The translations under genes and the position numbers were made by a program. The notes under the pieces were generated by a model, which had not been told where the DNA came from, did not search any database, and saw only the letters and a program-made list of their open reading frames with translations. 64,000 nucleotides of DNA from Gymnothorax reevesii (taxonomy: Eukaryota > Chordata > Actinopteri > Anguilliformes > Muraenidae): assembly GCA_029721435.1 (NCBI GenBank), contig CM056582.1, positions 40,506,611 to 40,570,610 on the forward strand. The letters run 5' to 3'. Of this stretch, positions 28,157 through 38,250 are shown in pieces; position 1 is the stretch's first letter, and every line of letters starts with the position of its first letter.

Positions 28157-29599
28157 GCTAGGCTGAAAGGGATAAATAAAATAATTTCAGCTACTTAAAA
28201 ATAAAAATATCCTGACAGCTCTGATGGGGCTTGGGGTTCATCTATAAGTTATGCTTTTTTACAAACAATCCCGTATGAACCTTAGACTATGTGTAACAGC
28301 TGATTTGTGTAGATAAGCTGATTTCACTCTTCTCGCCTTCTTCTTAACATTAGTAGGCTACCTCTATCTGCAGAATAAAAGCGCCACAATCTAAAAGCGA
28401 TCTAAAAGCGCCTACTGATAAAATCGCCGACTGAAAAGAGTTTGGCTACTAGAATCCAGGGGCATCTCTAGGACTAAAGATTGTTGGGGCCCAGAGCTCC
28501 CCTTTAAAACAATTACTAACCCTGACTTGCACCCAATCATTCGGATAATTGACAAACAATCCTTCCAGCATTTTCCTGACTTTTTTTAATTGTTTTTTTT
28601 ATTTTTTTGCGGTAACTTTTTCAAAAAGTAGCAATGAAAGTTACAGCGTCTAGGCGATTTTTTTTTTGTCCGCGAGAAATTTGCGTGGATTGGTTGAATT
28701 TGCTTCAATAGTTACAATCGCGACATGCAACTTAAGGGACGGAGCAATAGATTCACTCCGAGAACACGCCGGTATGGTACGGTACATTTCGGCACGGCGA
28801 CAATCATTAATCTGAACGCATAATTACGTGCATTTAAATAAGCGTTATTCAGAATTGCACACAGACGTTTCAAATGGTCTTTTATTTTATATAAACAAAA
28901 CGATCATGAAGCGCCAGTTAAATCACTTGATGTGGGGGAAAAGGTAGCGCACGCATTTGAGAGCAGTTTGTCTTTCATAAAGCGTTGAAGAATTTTTGAG
29001 TGGCCCAAATAATTTTTCTGATCTGAATTTATCCTATTATTTCGTCGTCAATGGAACTCATGGAGAGAGAAACTGTAACTTCGATTGCCAGAAGATTATT
29101 GTCAAAATTGGAAAACGAGTTAATAACAAAAAATAACTGAGTACAAGCCAGGAACAATCATTCACGCAAAGGCATGATCCGGGTCCAGTTTTCACTTCCA
29201 GAGACGCCACTGCAAGAATCCATCGAAGTAACGTAGCCTACTTTCGAGAATGACTTTTGGTAAATCCCAATGAATATAAAACAATAACTCAAATTCTGTA
29301 ACCTTATCATCATGTTCTGAATAATTTATTTATGTAGGCCTGGGGTAGGCAATTACATTTGTCGGAGGGCCACATTTTTTCTCAACAGACACCTCGGGGG
29401 CCGGACATTCAAATAGGCCCCTTGATTGAAATTAAATTAATCTTTTTGCCTAATAATCTATTAGTAATGTCATATATTATTATTATTGTTTATATACTTG
29501 TAAGCACATCATTTTCATTTACACACATCTTTGGTGTTTTGCATGATATAAAATGAAAAATCTTGACCAATCATATCATCACTTACATATGCTGGAGCT
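28157..29599. other. No gene; diffuse repeat sequence
   Basis: The part around 29015-29130 is related to family X copy 1. The stretch near 29330-29420 (GCCTGGGGTAGGCAA, GGAGGGCCACATT) resembles common fish DNA-element ends. No protein motif was found. Confidence 0.4.
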
Positions 29600-29900
29600 T
29601 AGACTGCTGATTTTCAGCTTAATATGCCGCACTGCACGTGTCCGAAAGTCGGACAGGGTTTTAATATATCTCCATGTCTGACAGCCGGATGGTTTCAGTA
29701 TAACTCCGTGTCCGACAGTCGAATATTGTTTTTTAATTTCTTCAAATCTACTGAATCTTTAAGATCGCAAACGTGAATGTTTTGATTAGAGGGTTCGGGT
29801 CTTCGAGATGAGTACCGAGAATTTCAATCAATATTTCTGTTTAAGCTCGGACAGAGATCATCTAATACTCTGTTTCCGAAAATCATAAAAGTTCTCTTGT
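29600..29900 (+). repeat. Repeat family X, copy 2, with palindromic ~35-bp tandem units
   Basis: Three units starting at about 29639, 29675 and 29709 each carry a TCCGACAGTCGGA-like palindrome followed by T/A-rich spacer. Downstream text (TCTTCAAATCTACTGAATCT, CGAGAATTTCAAT) matches the reverse complement of 37990-38160. Confidence 0.6.
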
Positions 29901-30387
29901 TTCGAGTATTCCAGGAATTATTAGACGTAGGCTACAAACTTGGTCATGTTTGTTTTCGACCTTCACAAAATGCAAATTGATAGCTATTGACTTTTCTTGG
30001 TCTTTTTATTTGTCTTTTCTTCCGTTGAAGATAGACTTTATTATTTAGTCTTTATTCGGTCTCTCTTTTGAAAATTAGTCAGATGGATCAAACAGATTCA
30101 CGCTTTACTTCCACACCAGAGATAAAATAGCGCTTGTAGTCAGTGAGCAAATCGTTTCCATGACCATTGACATTGTGAATTAAATATCGGATGCACGATC
30201 AAGACTGTCCGACGCGAAATGCAAAATACTCAATGTCCGGCAGCCTGCAAAAAGTGAAAGTATTGATATTAGAACAGATTTATTACGAAATAAAGAATAA
30301 AAATATATCACCAACTGACAGAACATCCAAAAAAGATGGCCCGTGTTGTGTTCTGCGGTCTGAGTGTCTGGTTTGTCAATTTTAGGT

Positions 30388-30799
30388 TTCTATCATTTTG
30401 GTATGTCAGTTTTTAGTCCACGTAGTGTTCACATTTCATTCCTCTCCTGTGTAGTCCAGTCCACGTTTTACCCATGTACTGTCTTTGCTTCTCCCCGGTC
30501 ACGTCATTGTTTGTATCAGTTTCTGTGTTAATTGATTGTGACACTATTTCGGGTGATTTAAAGGATTCTGGGTTTCATCCTTCCTTCTGTTCTCGTTTTC
30601 TAGTTTCCCCTTGCTTTTCTATTCATACTAACATTACTAACAGTTTGTTGTTTTCTAAAATTACTAACCAAACTAACCTTGTATATAATACTAATCTACT
30701 AACGAGCACCCGGGATTGTATAGCTGCACTTACTAATTGACTAATTATCTCTCAGCAGTCGCTCTGTTCTAGCTCCGCCCCTCGCCTTACTGTTTACTG
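30388..30799 (+). repeat. Repeat family R, copy 5, left part
   Basis: It has the GGGTGATTTAAAGG block and a dense row of TACTAAC/ACTAAT motifs (30627-30746), followed by CTAGCTCCGCCCCTCGCC. It is interrupted at 30800 by the Gmr1-type element and continues at 36761. Confidence 0.55.
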
Positions 30800-31288
30800 T
30801 GTAATGCGAATATAGGCCACTAGATGGCAGTATTTACCTTTTTCTGTTAAGCTCAGACTACAGTCATGTTTAGACATGTCCTGAACATGTCTGGGGCAAA
30901 TCTCAGAAAATTAAAAAAAAGAGGTCTAAATGTGGGTGGGGTCTGAAAGAGAGTATATAAGGAAAAGAATTGAGACAGTAAAGTAGTAGGAGAAATTGCA
31001 AGAAGATGACCAGACCTGCCATTCTGTTCAAGACCTGTGACGTTTCTTTTGTGGATTTCTTTGCCTGTGTTTGAGCATTTTCTTCATCCAGGACATCACC
31101 AAGCCACCCCACCAAAAAGGGGCTGTAATTATTTCTGTTTTTTCTTATTTATCAATCTTGGTCTTTAGTTGTAGGTTGTTATTAGTCTTTGTCTTTGTTA
31201 AAAATTAAATGTGTTTTAGTTGTTAAAACTGTGTTTGTCATCCCTTGCTGTTGTGTTATAAATGTAATAACAAATTGGGGCCATAACA
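30800..31288 (+). repeat. 5' LTR of Gmr1-type copy 1
   Basis: It begins TGTAATGCG and ends CCATAACA (TG...CA). It is 489 bp and differs from the 3' LTR only at 31122 (G) versus 36594 (A). ATTAAA at 31204-31209, followed by GT-rich sequence, is a candidate polyadenylation signal. Confidence 0.93.
30954..30960 (+). promoter_or_regulatory. TATA box in the 5' LTR
   Basis: TATATAA lies 154 bases into the LTR and is preserved in the LTRs of the other copies. Transcription would start some 25-30 bases downstream. Confidence 0.7.
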
Positions 31289-31291
31289 AAT

Positions 31292-31312
31292 TGGGGGCTC
31301 AAGGTCCGGGAT
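31292..31312 (+). other. Primer-binding site, tRNA-Pro-like with a 3-nt insertion
   Basis: Three bases after the LTR, TGGGGGCTC is followed by AAG and then GTCCGGGAT. Without AAG this is the classical proline-tRNA primer site complement. The same arrangement occurs in copies 2 (from 42050) and 3 (from 61097). A different tRNA could instead match the whole string. Confidence 0.6.
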
Positions 31313-31404
31313 AGACCATTGTGTGAGTAATTTATTGAAAATCTAACATTCCTAATTGTGAAATTGTTTTTGTGAATTTTCCTAGATATATATTGACAAC
31401 AGCA

Positions 31405-34400
31405 ATGGATGATTTCTTGGCATCACCAACCGTAGGGGTTTTGAAGTCTTTTAAAAAGACAGAACTGCTAGAAATTTGCAGACAGTTGGAGCTGACAGAG
31501 GTAAAACCAGCCATGCGAAAAGCAAGACTGGCTAGAGAGATAGTTGAATATTACATTGATGAAAATGTGTTTGCACCAGGAGATCTGGAACAGTTTCCAG
31601 TGGAAAATCCAAATATAGAAATGGAACTTAAATTAAAAATGCTAGAGATTGAGAGGGAAGAAAAAGAAAAACAAAGGCAGTTTGAGTTAGAAAAATTAGC
31701 AAGAGAAGAAAAACAAAGAGAATTTGAGAGAGAGAAAGAGGAAAGAGCAGAAAGAGAGAGACAGAGACAGAGAGATTTTGAATTAGAGAAGTTGGATAGA
31801 GAGGAAAGACTCCAAATGGAGAAACTAAAAATTAAAATTGAAACTAAAAATAAATTTTGTGCCAGTCAGGAGGTAAAACTGGTGCCTCCATTTTCTGAAA
31901 AGGATGTTGACAACTATTTCCAGTGTTTTGAAAAGGTAGCAAAGAGTTGCCAGTGGCCAAAGGAACACTGGCCTCTGCTGTTGCAAACTGTCCTCAAGGG
32001 TAAAGCTCAACAAGCCTATTCGGCTTTGTCTGCAGATGATTCCTCTGATTATGAGGTTGTCAAAAAGGTTATTTTGAGAGCTTATGAGTTGGTTCCAGAG
32101 GCTTACCGACAGAAATTCAGAGGTCTGAAGAAATCTGAAAATCAGACTTATGTTGAATTTGCTAATGAGAAGCAGGTTTGCTTTGAGCGCTGGTGTACTT
32201 CTATGGAGGTCAAGGATGATTTCAACTCACTAAAAGAGATGGTGTTAGTTGAAGAATTCAAGAACTGTGTTAAGGATGATGTTAAGACCTACCTTAATGA
32301 GAAGCAAGCACTGAACTTGCAATCAGCTGCCAAATTTGCAGATGAATATGTTCTCACTCATAAGTCCAAATTTCAGTCTAGCAGTAACAATAAATGGTCC
32401 CAATTTCAGAAAAAGGGTTACGGTGATACCCAAGATTCCTCACCCAAAGACAAAGACAAATCTGGTGATGGTGCTCAGAAATCCAGTAACAGGTCTGATC
32501 AAAGTGTGAAAGCTGACAGTGACAGAAGTGGTCTAGTTTGCAGATATTGCAAGAAATCTGGTCATGTTACAACTAACTGTTGGTTCCTTAAAGCTAAGAA
32601 AGAAAAAGAAAAGGATACCAAACCAAATGCCTTTGTGAAAACAAGGTTAGAAACCCCTGTAGTAGATAACCAATCTGCTAAATTGCCTGCTTCTTGTGGG
32701 GCTAAAAAGCCTAATACAGCTGACTTTGTGAGGGAGGAATTTCTTCCATTTGTGTCAGAGGGATTTGTGGCTCTGAATGAGCATACTACTCCTGTCCCCA
32801 TATATATCCTAAGGGATACCGGAGCTTCTCAGTCACTTTTGTTGATGGACTCCTTGGAGTTACGTGATGAGACCGCTTCAGGGGATTTCATACTTGTACA
32901 AGGTATTGAAGGGAGGACTGTATCTGTACCCCTGCGCTCTATATTCTTGAAGTCAGATTTAGTTACAGGACAGGTAAAGGTGGGACTAATGTCAAGTCTA
33001 CCTATAAAGGGTGTTTCTCTGTTGCTAGGCAATGACCTGGCTGGGGGCAAAGTAGTTCCCCCTGTACATCTTACTTCACAGCCGAGCACTGAAGATGGGG
33101 ATGAGGACCCATCTCTGTATCCTTCTTGCGCAGTGACTCGTGCTATGGCCAAGAAGGCTAAAGAAGATGATGTTGTGGTGCCGTCCAGTACATTGAATAG
33201 TCAGGACTCAGGTGGTTCGCCTCATGACTCTGATTGGCCTACTATGGTTTCTCCGTTTGAGGACTTATCAGATACTTTTATCAGTTCTCTATTCAGCCAG
33301 CCGGATGGGTCTGGTGATTCTGATGTGTCTGGAGACTTGTCTCTGTCCAGAAAGCGGTTGATTGAGGAGCAAACTAATGATCCTGAAATTGGTGTACTAA
33401 AGAGGAGAGCCCTTCCTGAAAAAGAAATAGATGCAGTTCCAGTTGGGTATTATCTCAAGGATGGTGTGTTGATGCGGAAGTGGCGCCCTCCTGATATCCC
33501 TGCCAATGCAGATTGGGCAGTGGTCAGGCAAATTGTTGTTCCGAAGGTCTATAGGAATGAGATCTTAACAATGGCTCATAGTTTACCTTTAGGAGGTCAT
33601 CTTGGTGTTAACAAGACTGTTGATAAGATCATGAAACACTTCTTTTGGCCTGGGCTTCGGAAAGACGTTTCCAACTTTTGCAAAACCTGTCATACTTGTC
33701 AGGTAGTTGGAAAACACCAGTTAGACCCACCTGTAGCTCCATTGCAGCCTATCCCAGCATTTGGGGAGCCATTCTCTAGGGTCATTGTTGATTGTGTTGG
33801 TCCATTACCCAAGACTAGATCTGGAAATCAGTACTTGTTGACAATCATGTGTGCATCTACCAGATTCCCCGAAGCCATACCTCTACGTAACATCAAGGCA
33901 ACTGCAATCTCGAAGGCTTTGATAAAGTTCTTCACGTTGTTTGGTCTTCCCAGGGAAATTCAGTCAGACCAAGGTAGCAATTTCACTTCAGGATTGTTTC
34001 AGCAGGTTGTGTATGAACTAGGTGCAAAACAGATTCTTTCTAGTGCCTATCATCCAGAAAGTCAGGGTGCCTTAGAGCGGTTTCATTCCACTCTCAAGAC
34101 AATGATGAGGACTTATTGTTATGACCATGAGAAAGACTGGGATGAAGGGGTTCATTTGCTGTTGTTTGCAGCTAGAGAAGCAGTGCAGGAGTCTACTGGA
34201 TTCAGTCCATTTGAGCTAGTGTTTGGTCATGAAGTGAGAGGACCTTTGCTATTATTGAGTGAACAATGGCAAGAGAAAGAGCCGCATATCAGTCTGTTAG
34301 ACGATGTTAGCAAGTTCAAGGAAAGATTGCGTGCAGCTTGTGACCTTGCCAAAGAGAACTTGAAATCAAGTCAGGGAAAAATGAAAACTTGGTATGATCA

Positions 34401-36144
34401 TAAGGCTAGAAGCCGTGAGTTTAAACCAGGAGACAAGGTCCTTGTGTTGTTTCCCTTGCAGTCCAATCCATTGCAGGCTAGATTTCATGGTCCATATGAA
34501 ATTCTGACAAAACTCAATGATCTCAATTACATTGTGAAGACTCCAGATAGGAGAAAACCAAAACAATTGTGTCACATTAACATGCTGAAGCCTTATCATG
34601 ACAGAAATGCTAGGGTTGCAGCTGTCACTTCAGATTCTCCAATGGTCGAAACGTGTGAAGATGAGGGGGAGTTTCAAGATGATGAACCAAGAATTAAAGC
34701 TGAAGTTCTTTCATGTAAATTGTCAAACACTGAAGTGTTGCAAAATCTTGATGTAAAACTCCAGCACTTAGAACCCTCACAGAGAGATCAGTTTGAAAGG
34801 TTGCTCAAGAAATATGAGGATTTGTTTCCTGATGTTCCAAAGAGAGTTACAATAGCCTCTCATGATGTAGATGTTGGTGATGCCAAACCAATAAAACAGC
34901 ATCCATACCGGATGAATCCTGAAAAGAGAAAGATTGCTGAGAAAGAGGTTGAGTACATGTTAAAACATGATATTATCAGACCCTCCAACTCCGATTGGAG
35001 TTCACCCTGTGTGCTAGTTCCAAAACCTGATGGAAGTACTAGATTCTGTACAGATTATCGCAAAGTCAATGCTGTAACTAGAACGGATGTGTTTCCAATA
35101 CCTAGGATTGATGATTGTATTGATCGTGTAGGGCAAGCAAAGTTTCTGACCAAGATTGATTTATTGAAGGGTTATTGGTGTGTGCCTTTAACTGAGAGGG
35201 CCAAGAGCATCTCTGCTTTTGCCACACCATCTGGATTGTACCAGTATGAAGTCCTACCCTTTGGCATGAAAAATGCCCCAGCCACGTTCCAAAGGATGAT
35301 ACAGTCTACAATCGCCGGATTGCCACACACGGGTGCGTACATCGATGACCTGATCACATGGAGTGACTCCTGGGAAGAACATCTAAAAGATGTAGAGACG
35401 TTGTTCCAGCGCCTGACCCAGGCTAACCTGACTGTTAACCTGAACAAGAGTGACTTTGGTTGTGCTACTGTCACCTATCTTGGCTACGTCATAGGCCAGG
35501 GTAAGGTGGCACCCATAAATGCTAAAGTCCAAGCCATCATGGACTTTCCAGTTCCTGACAACAAAAAAGCTTTGCGCCGCTTCCTTGGAATGATCGGGTA
35601 CTACCGCAAGTTCTGCAAGAACTTTGCTGAGATTGCTCTCAGTCTAACTAACCAACTGAAGAAAGGCGTAAAGTTCACCTGGGATGATGCATGCCAGAGA
35701 GCCTTCGATCGCCTGAAGTCTCTGCTGTGTCACTTCCCCGTGCTCAAATCTCCTGACTTCAACAAACCGTTCTCCATCGCGGTCGATGCTAGCGACCAAG
35801 CTTGTGGATCTGTGCTCCTACAGAGAAGTGACTCTGATGACATTGAGCATCCCGTGGCATACTTCTCCAGGAAGTTCAATCGCCACCAAAGGAACTATTC
35901 CACAATAGAGAAGGAACTGTTGGCTCTGGTCCTTTCTTTACAACACTTTGAGGTTTATGTTTGTACAGGACAAAAGCCAATGATTGTGTACACTGACCAC
36001 AATCCGTTAATGTTTTTGAGTAAGATGAAAAACAAGAATCGGAGATTGTTGAATTGGAGTTTGATTTTACAGGAGTTTGACTTGGAAATTAAGCACGTGA
36101 AGGGTACAGACAATGTAATTGCTGATTGCTTATCCCGTGTTTGA
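31405..36144 (+). CDS. gag-pol: Gmr1-type Gag-Pol polyprotein (1579 aa), integrase before RT
   Basis: ATG at 31405 is preferred because the other copies also start with MDDFLASPTV. Residues ~10-50 form a SAP-like fold (FKKTELLEICRQLEL). Residues ~75-155 are an Arg/Glu-rich coil. Residues ~160-320 are a SCAN-like capsid. The zinc knuckle has C379, C382, H387 and C392. Protease has DTGAS at 471-475. Integrase has the zinc motif H725, H732, C762, C765, a DD35E triad D796, D855, E891, and a GPY/F module at 1029-1031. Reverse transcriptase follows (~1188-1370) with D1252 and YIDD at 1312-1315. RNase H has D1461, E1502 and D1531. The frame has no stop or shift between gag and pol, so one fusion polyprotein is predicted. 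The IN-RT order is opposite to typical Ty3/gypsy elements. No chromodomain or envelope was seen. Confidence 0.93.
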   Translation: MDDFLASPTVGVLKSFKKTELLEICRQLELTEVKPAMRKARLAREIVEYYIDENVFAPGDLEQFPVENPNIEMELKLKMLEIEREEKEKQRQFELEKLAREEKQREFEREKEERAERERQRQRDFELEKLDREERLQMEKLKIKIETKNKFCASQEVKLVPPFSEKDVDNYFQCFEKVAKSCQWPKEHWPLLLQTVLKGKAQQAYSALSADDSSDYEVVKKVILRAYELVPEAYRQKFRGLKKSENQTYVEFANEKQVCFERWCTSMEVKDDFNSLKEMVLVEEFKNCVKDDVKTYLNEKQALNLQSAAKFADEYVLTHKSKFQSSSNNKWSQFQKKGYGDTQDSSPKDKDKSGDGAQKSSNRSDQSVKADSDRSGLVCRYCKKSGHVTTNCWFLKAKKEKEKDTKPNAFVKTRLETPVVDNQSAKLPASCGAKKPNTADFVREEFLPFVSEGFVALNEHTTPVPIYILRDTGASQSLLLMDSLELRDETASGDFILVQGIEGRTVSVPLRSIFLKSDLVTGQVKVGLMSSLPIKGVSLLLGNDLAGGKVVPPVHLTSQPSTEDGDEDPSLYPSCAVTRAMAKKAKEDDVVVPSSTLNSQDSGGSPHDSDWPTMVSPFEDLSDTFISSLFSQPDGSGDSDVSGDLSLSRKRLIEEQTNDPEIGVLKRRALPEKEIDAVPVGYYLKDGVLMRKWRPPDIPANADWAVVRQIVVPKVYRNEILTMAHSLPLGGHLGVNKTVDKIMKHFFWPGLRKDVSNFCKTCHTCQVVGKHQLDPPVAPLQPIPAFGEPFSRVIVDCVGPLPKTRSGNQYLLTIMCASTRFPEAIPLRNIKATAISKALIKFFTLFGLPREIQSDQGSNFTSGLFQQVVYELGAKQILSSAYHPESQGALERFHSTLKTMMRTYCYDHEKDWDEGVHLLLFAAREAVQESTGFSPFELVFGHEVRGPLLLLSEQWQEKEPHISLLDDVSKFKERLRAACDLAKENLKSSQGKMKTWYDHKARSREFKPGDKVLVLFPLQSNPLQARFHGPYEILTKLNDLNYIVKTPDRRKPKQLCHINMLKPYHDRNARVAAVTSDSPMVETCEDEGEFQDDEPRIKAEVLSCKLSNTEVLQNLDVKLQHLEPSQRDQFERLLKKYEDLFPDVPKRVTIASHDVDVGDAKPIKQHPYRMNPEKRKIAEKEVEYMLKHDIIRPSNSDWSSPCVLVPKPDGSTRFCTDYRKVNAVTRTDVFPIPRIDDCIDRVGQAKFLTKIDLLKGYWCVPLTERAKSISAFATPSGLYQYEVLPFGMKNAPATFQRMIQSTIAGLPHTGAYIDDLITWSDSWEEHLKDVETLFQRLTQANLTVNLNKSDFGCATVTYLGYVIGQGKVAPINAKVQAIMDFPVPDNKKALRRFLGMIGYYRKFCKNFAEIALSLTNQLKKGVKFTWDDACQRAFDRLKSLLCHFPVLKSPDFNKPFSIAVDASDQACGSVLLQRSDSDDIEHPVAYFSRKFNRHQRNYSTIEKELLALVLSLQHFEVYVCTGQKPMIVYTDHNPLMFLSKMKNKNRRLLNWSLILQEFDLEIKHVKGTDNVIADCLSRV

Positions 36145-36261
36145 ATGTGTATATCATGTGTTTGAATATTGTATGATATGTATATATAGACAAGTGTTCA
36201 CTTTACCATTTTGTATTGAAAAGAAAAATTTTGCCTTTATGAGTCAAAATTTTTCCCTTTT

Positions 36262-36271
36262 GGAATGGAGG
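36262..36271 (+). other. Polypurine tract
   Basis: GGAATGGAGG abuts the 3' LTR and would prime plus-strand DNA synthesis. Copies 1 and 2 share it. Confidence 0.75.
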
Positions 36272-36760
36272 TGTAATGCGAATATAGGCCACTAGATGGC
36301 AGTATTTACCTTTTTCTGTTAAGCTCAGACTACAGTCATGTTTAGACATGTCCTGAACATGTCTGGGGCAAATCTCAGAAAATTAAAAAAAAGAGGTCTA
36401 AATGTGGGTGGGGTCTGAAAGAGAGTATATAAGGAAAAGAATTGAGACAGTAAAGTAGTAGGAGAAATTGCAAGAAGATGACCAGACCTGCCATTCTGTT
36501 CAAGACCTGTGACGTTTCTTTTGTGGATTTCTTTGCCTGTGTTTGAGCATTTTCTTCATCCAGGACATCACCAAGCCACCCCACCAAAAAGGGACTGTAA
36601 TTATTTCTGTTTTTTCTTATTTATCAATCTTGGTCTTTAGTTGTAGGTTGTTATTAGTCTTTGTCTTTGTTAAAAATTAAATGTGTTTTAGTTGTTAAAA
36701 CTGTGTTTGTCATCCCTTGCTGTTGTGTTATAAATGTAATAACAAATTGGGGCCATAACA
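36272..36760 (+). repeat. 3' LTR of Gmr1-type copy 1
   Basis: It is 489 bp and identical to the 5' LTR except at 36594. Confidence 0.93.
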
Positions 36761-36764
36761 ACTG

Positions 36765-37865
36765 GCTTTGCTAAAGTTTCCCGCAGAATCTCTGCATTCT
36801 TATAATCTGTTCTGGCTCTTTTTCTGTACACTCCGGAGTCTTTTTATCCAGTTTATTTATCCCATCTTTGGGATTGTCTTGTGATCCTTGTCTGTGTATT
36901 AATGTTAATCTGTTTTCATGTAATTGGTTTCCCTCATGTTCCACCCCTTGTTAATTGGATTTAGTTTCAACACCTGTGTCTGTGTGTGCCCCTGCCCTAT
37001 TTAGCTGAGCAGTTTCTGCACGCATGCAGATCTGATTTCACTCACGCACGCATTCCCACTCTCACTCTCCCTGCCCGGTGCACTTCTCCTCTGGTCCCCT
37101 CAGTTTCCTGTGTGTTCTCAAGTTCAGCCTCCTTCCCTGTCCAGCCTGCCCTTCCCTGTCCAGCCTGCCCTTCCTGCTGCTTTCAAGCCCCTGGTGCCCC
37201 CTGTCTCCTCCAGCGTCTGCTGTGTCCTTGTGCCAGTCTTCTTTCTCTGTCTCGTGTTGTCCTGAGCCCCAGCCGCCCTGCCTGCCCTGAGCCCCAGCCG
37301 CCCTGCCTGCCCTGAGCCCCAGCCGCCCTGCCTGTCCTGAGCTCCAGCCAAGTCCAAGCTATAGCCACAGCGCCAAGCCAAGCCATTCCATAGCCATTAC
37401 CTTAGCCCAAGCCCCAGTGTTCCTGCCTGCCCTGAGCTCTGTGTCCTGTCTGTCCCCCTCCTGATGTTCTCCCTTACCCTTCTCCTGGCCAGCTGTGCCA
37501 CCCGAGTTAACCATCTGCCAGCTGTGCCAACTGTCTTGTCTTGTGAGTAGCTTCTAGAGTTCTGTTGTTCCCAAGTCTCGTTCCATGTTTTAGTCTTGTT
37601 CTGAGTCTGTCCCCCTGGTTTCTGTTAGTGTTTTGGATTCTTGAGTTCTCCAGTTTCAGTGCTTGGCACGGTGTTTTTGTTAGCCGGTGTGCCCCCTTTT
37701 TTCCCCTGGATTATTTCTGTTTATTTTAATAAATATCATTTTGGATCCCCGCTTCTGGCGTCTCCCTCCCCTTTTGTGTCTCCCTCCTCTTCTGAGTTTC
37801 CAAGTTCACGTTCATGTTTCCATGTTCCCCTAGTGTATTTCTCTCGTATCACACGGTAACAGCCC
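36765..37865 (+). repeat. Repeat family R, copy 5, right part
   Basis: It continues the repeat interrupted at 30800. A TATTTAG element lies near 37000. AATAAA near 37728-37733 precedes a CCCCGCTTCTGGCGTCTCC tail that matches the end of copy 1. With the left part the copy is about 1.5 kb. Confidence 0.5.
37136..37340. repeat. Two C-rich minisatellites
   Basis: About two units of CCTGTCCAGCCTGCCCTTCC lie at 37136-37175. At 37261-37340 a 25-bp unit starting CCTGAGCCCCAGCCGCC is repeated about three times almost perfectly. Confidence 0.8.
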
Positions 37866-37979
37866 GCATATAAATAAATCGCAGTGTTCATTGGATGTTC
37901 GGTTTGTTGTTAAAATATTTATTTTTTTTATTTCGTTATCAATCTGTCCTAATTGTCCTTTTTTATTTTTTGGGCTGTC

Positions 37980-38250
37980 AGACACGGACATTGTCGACTC
38001 ACTTTATTGAGCAGAGCTCAAACAGAAAAATTTATTGAAATTCTCGGCACTCATCTTGAAAAACTGAGCCCTCTTATCAAAACATTCACGTTTAATATCT
38101 AAAAGATTCAGTAGATTTGAAGAAATTAAAAACAATAATCAACTGTCGGAGTTATATTGAAACCATCCGACTGTCGGACACGGTCCACGGAGATATAGGC
38201 TATTAAAACTCTGTCCGACTTTCGGACACGTGGACACTGCGTAATACGAA
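37980..38250 (-). repeat. Repeat family X, copy 3, part 1
   Basis: On the minus strand it carries the same palindromic TCCGACAGTCGGA-type units (38166-38180 and 38212-38228) and the same downstream text as copy 2. It ends in AATAAA plus GTGAGTCGAC near 37990-38010. Confidence 0.6.

Larger units (their letters stand above)
30796..36764 (+). mobile_element. Gmr1-like: Complete Gmr1-type Ty3/gypsy LTR retrotransposon, copy 1
   Basis: The element spans 30800-36760 (5961 bp), flanked by ACTG at 30796-30799 and 36761-36764 as a 4-bp target duplication. It has identical-length LTRs, a primer site, one intact gag-pol frame and a purine tract before the 3' LTR. The pol order is protease, integrase, reverse transcriptase, RNase H, which defines the Gmr1 group (named after an Atlantic cod element). 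No envelope gene is present. All parts needed for retrotransposition are visible, so this copy may be competent. Confidence 0.93.

Noticed and set aside
30903..31115. Antisense ~70-codon frame repeated in the LTRs (30903-31115, 36375-36587, 41674-41883, 54967-55176)
   Set aside because: It is preserved because the LTRs are nearly identical, and it runs antisense across the promoter and leader. No protein motif or independent selection is visible.
37124..37386. Pro/Cys-rich frames over the C-rich minisatellites
   Set aside because: They follow from the 25-bp repeat (not a multiple of three) and change frame with each unit.
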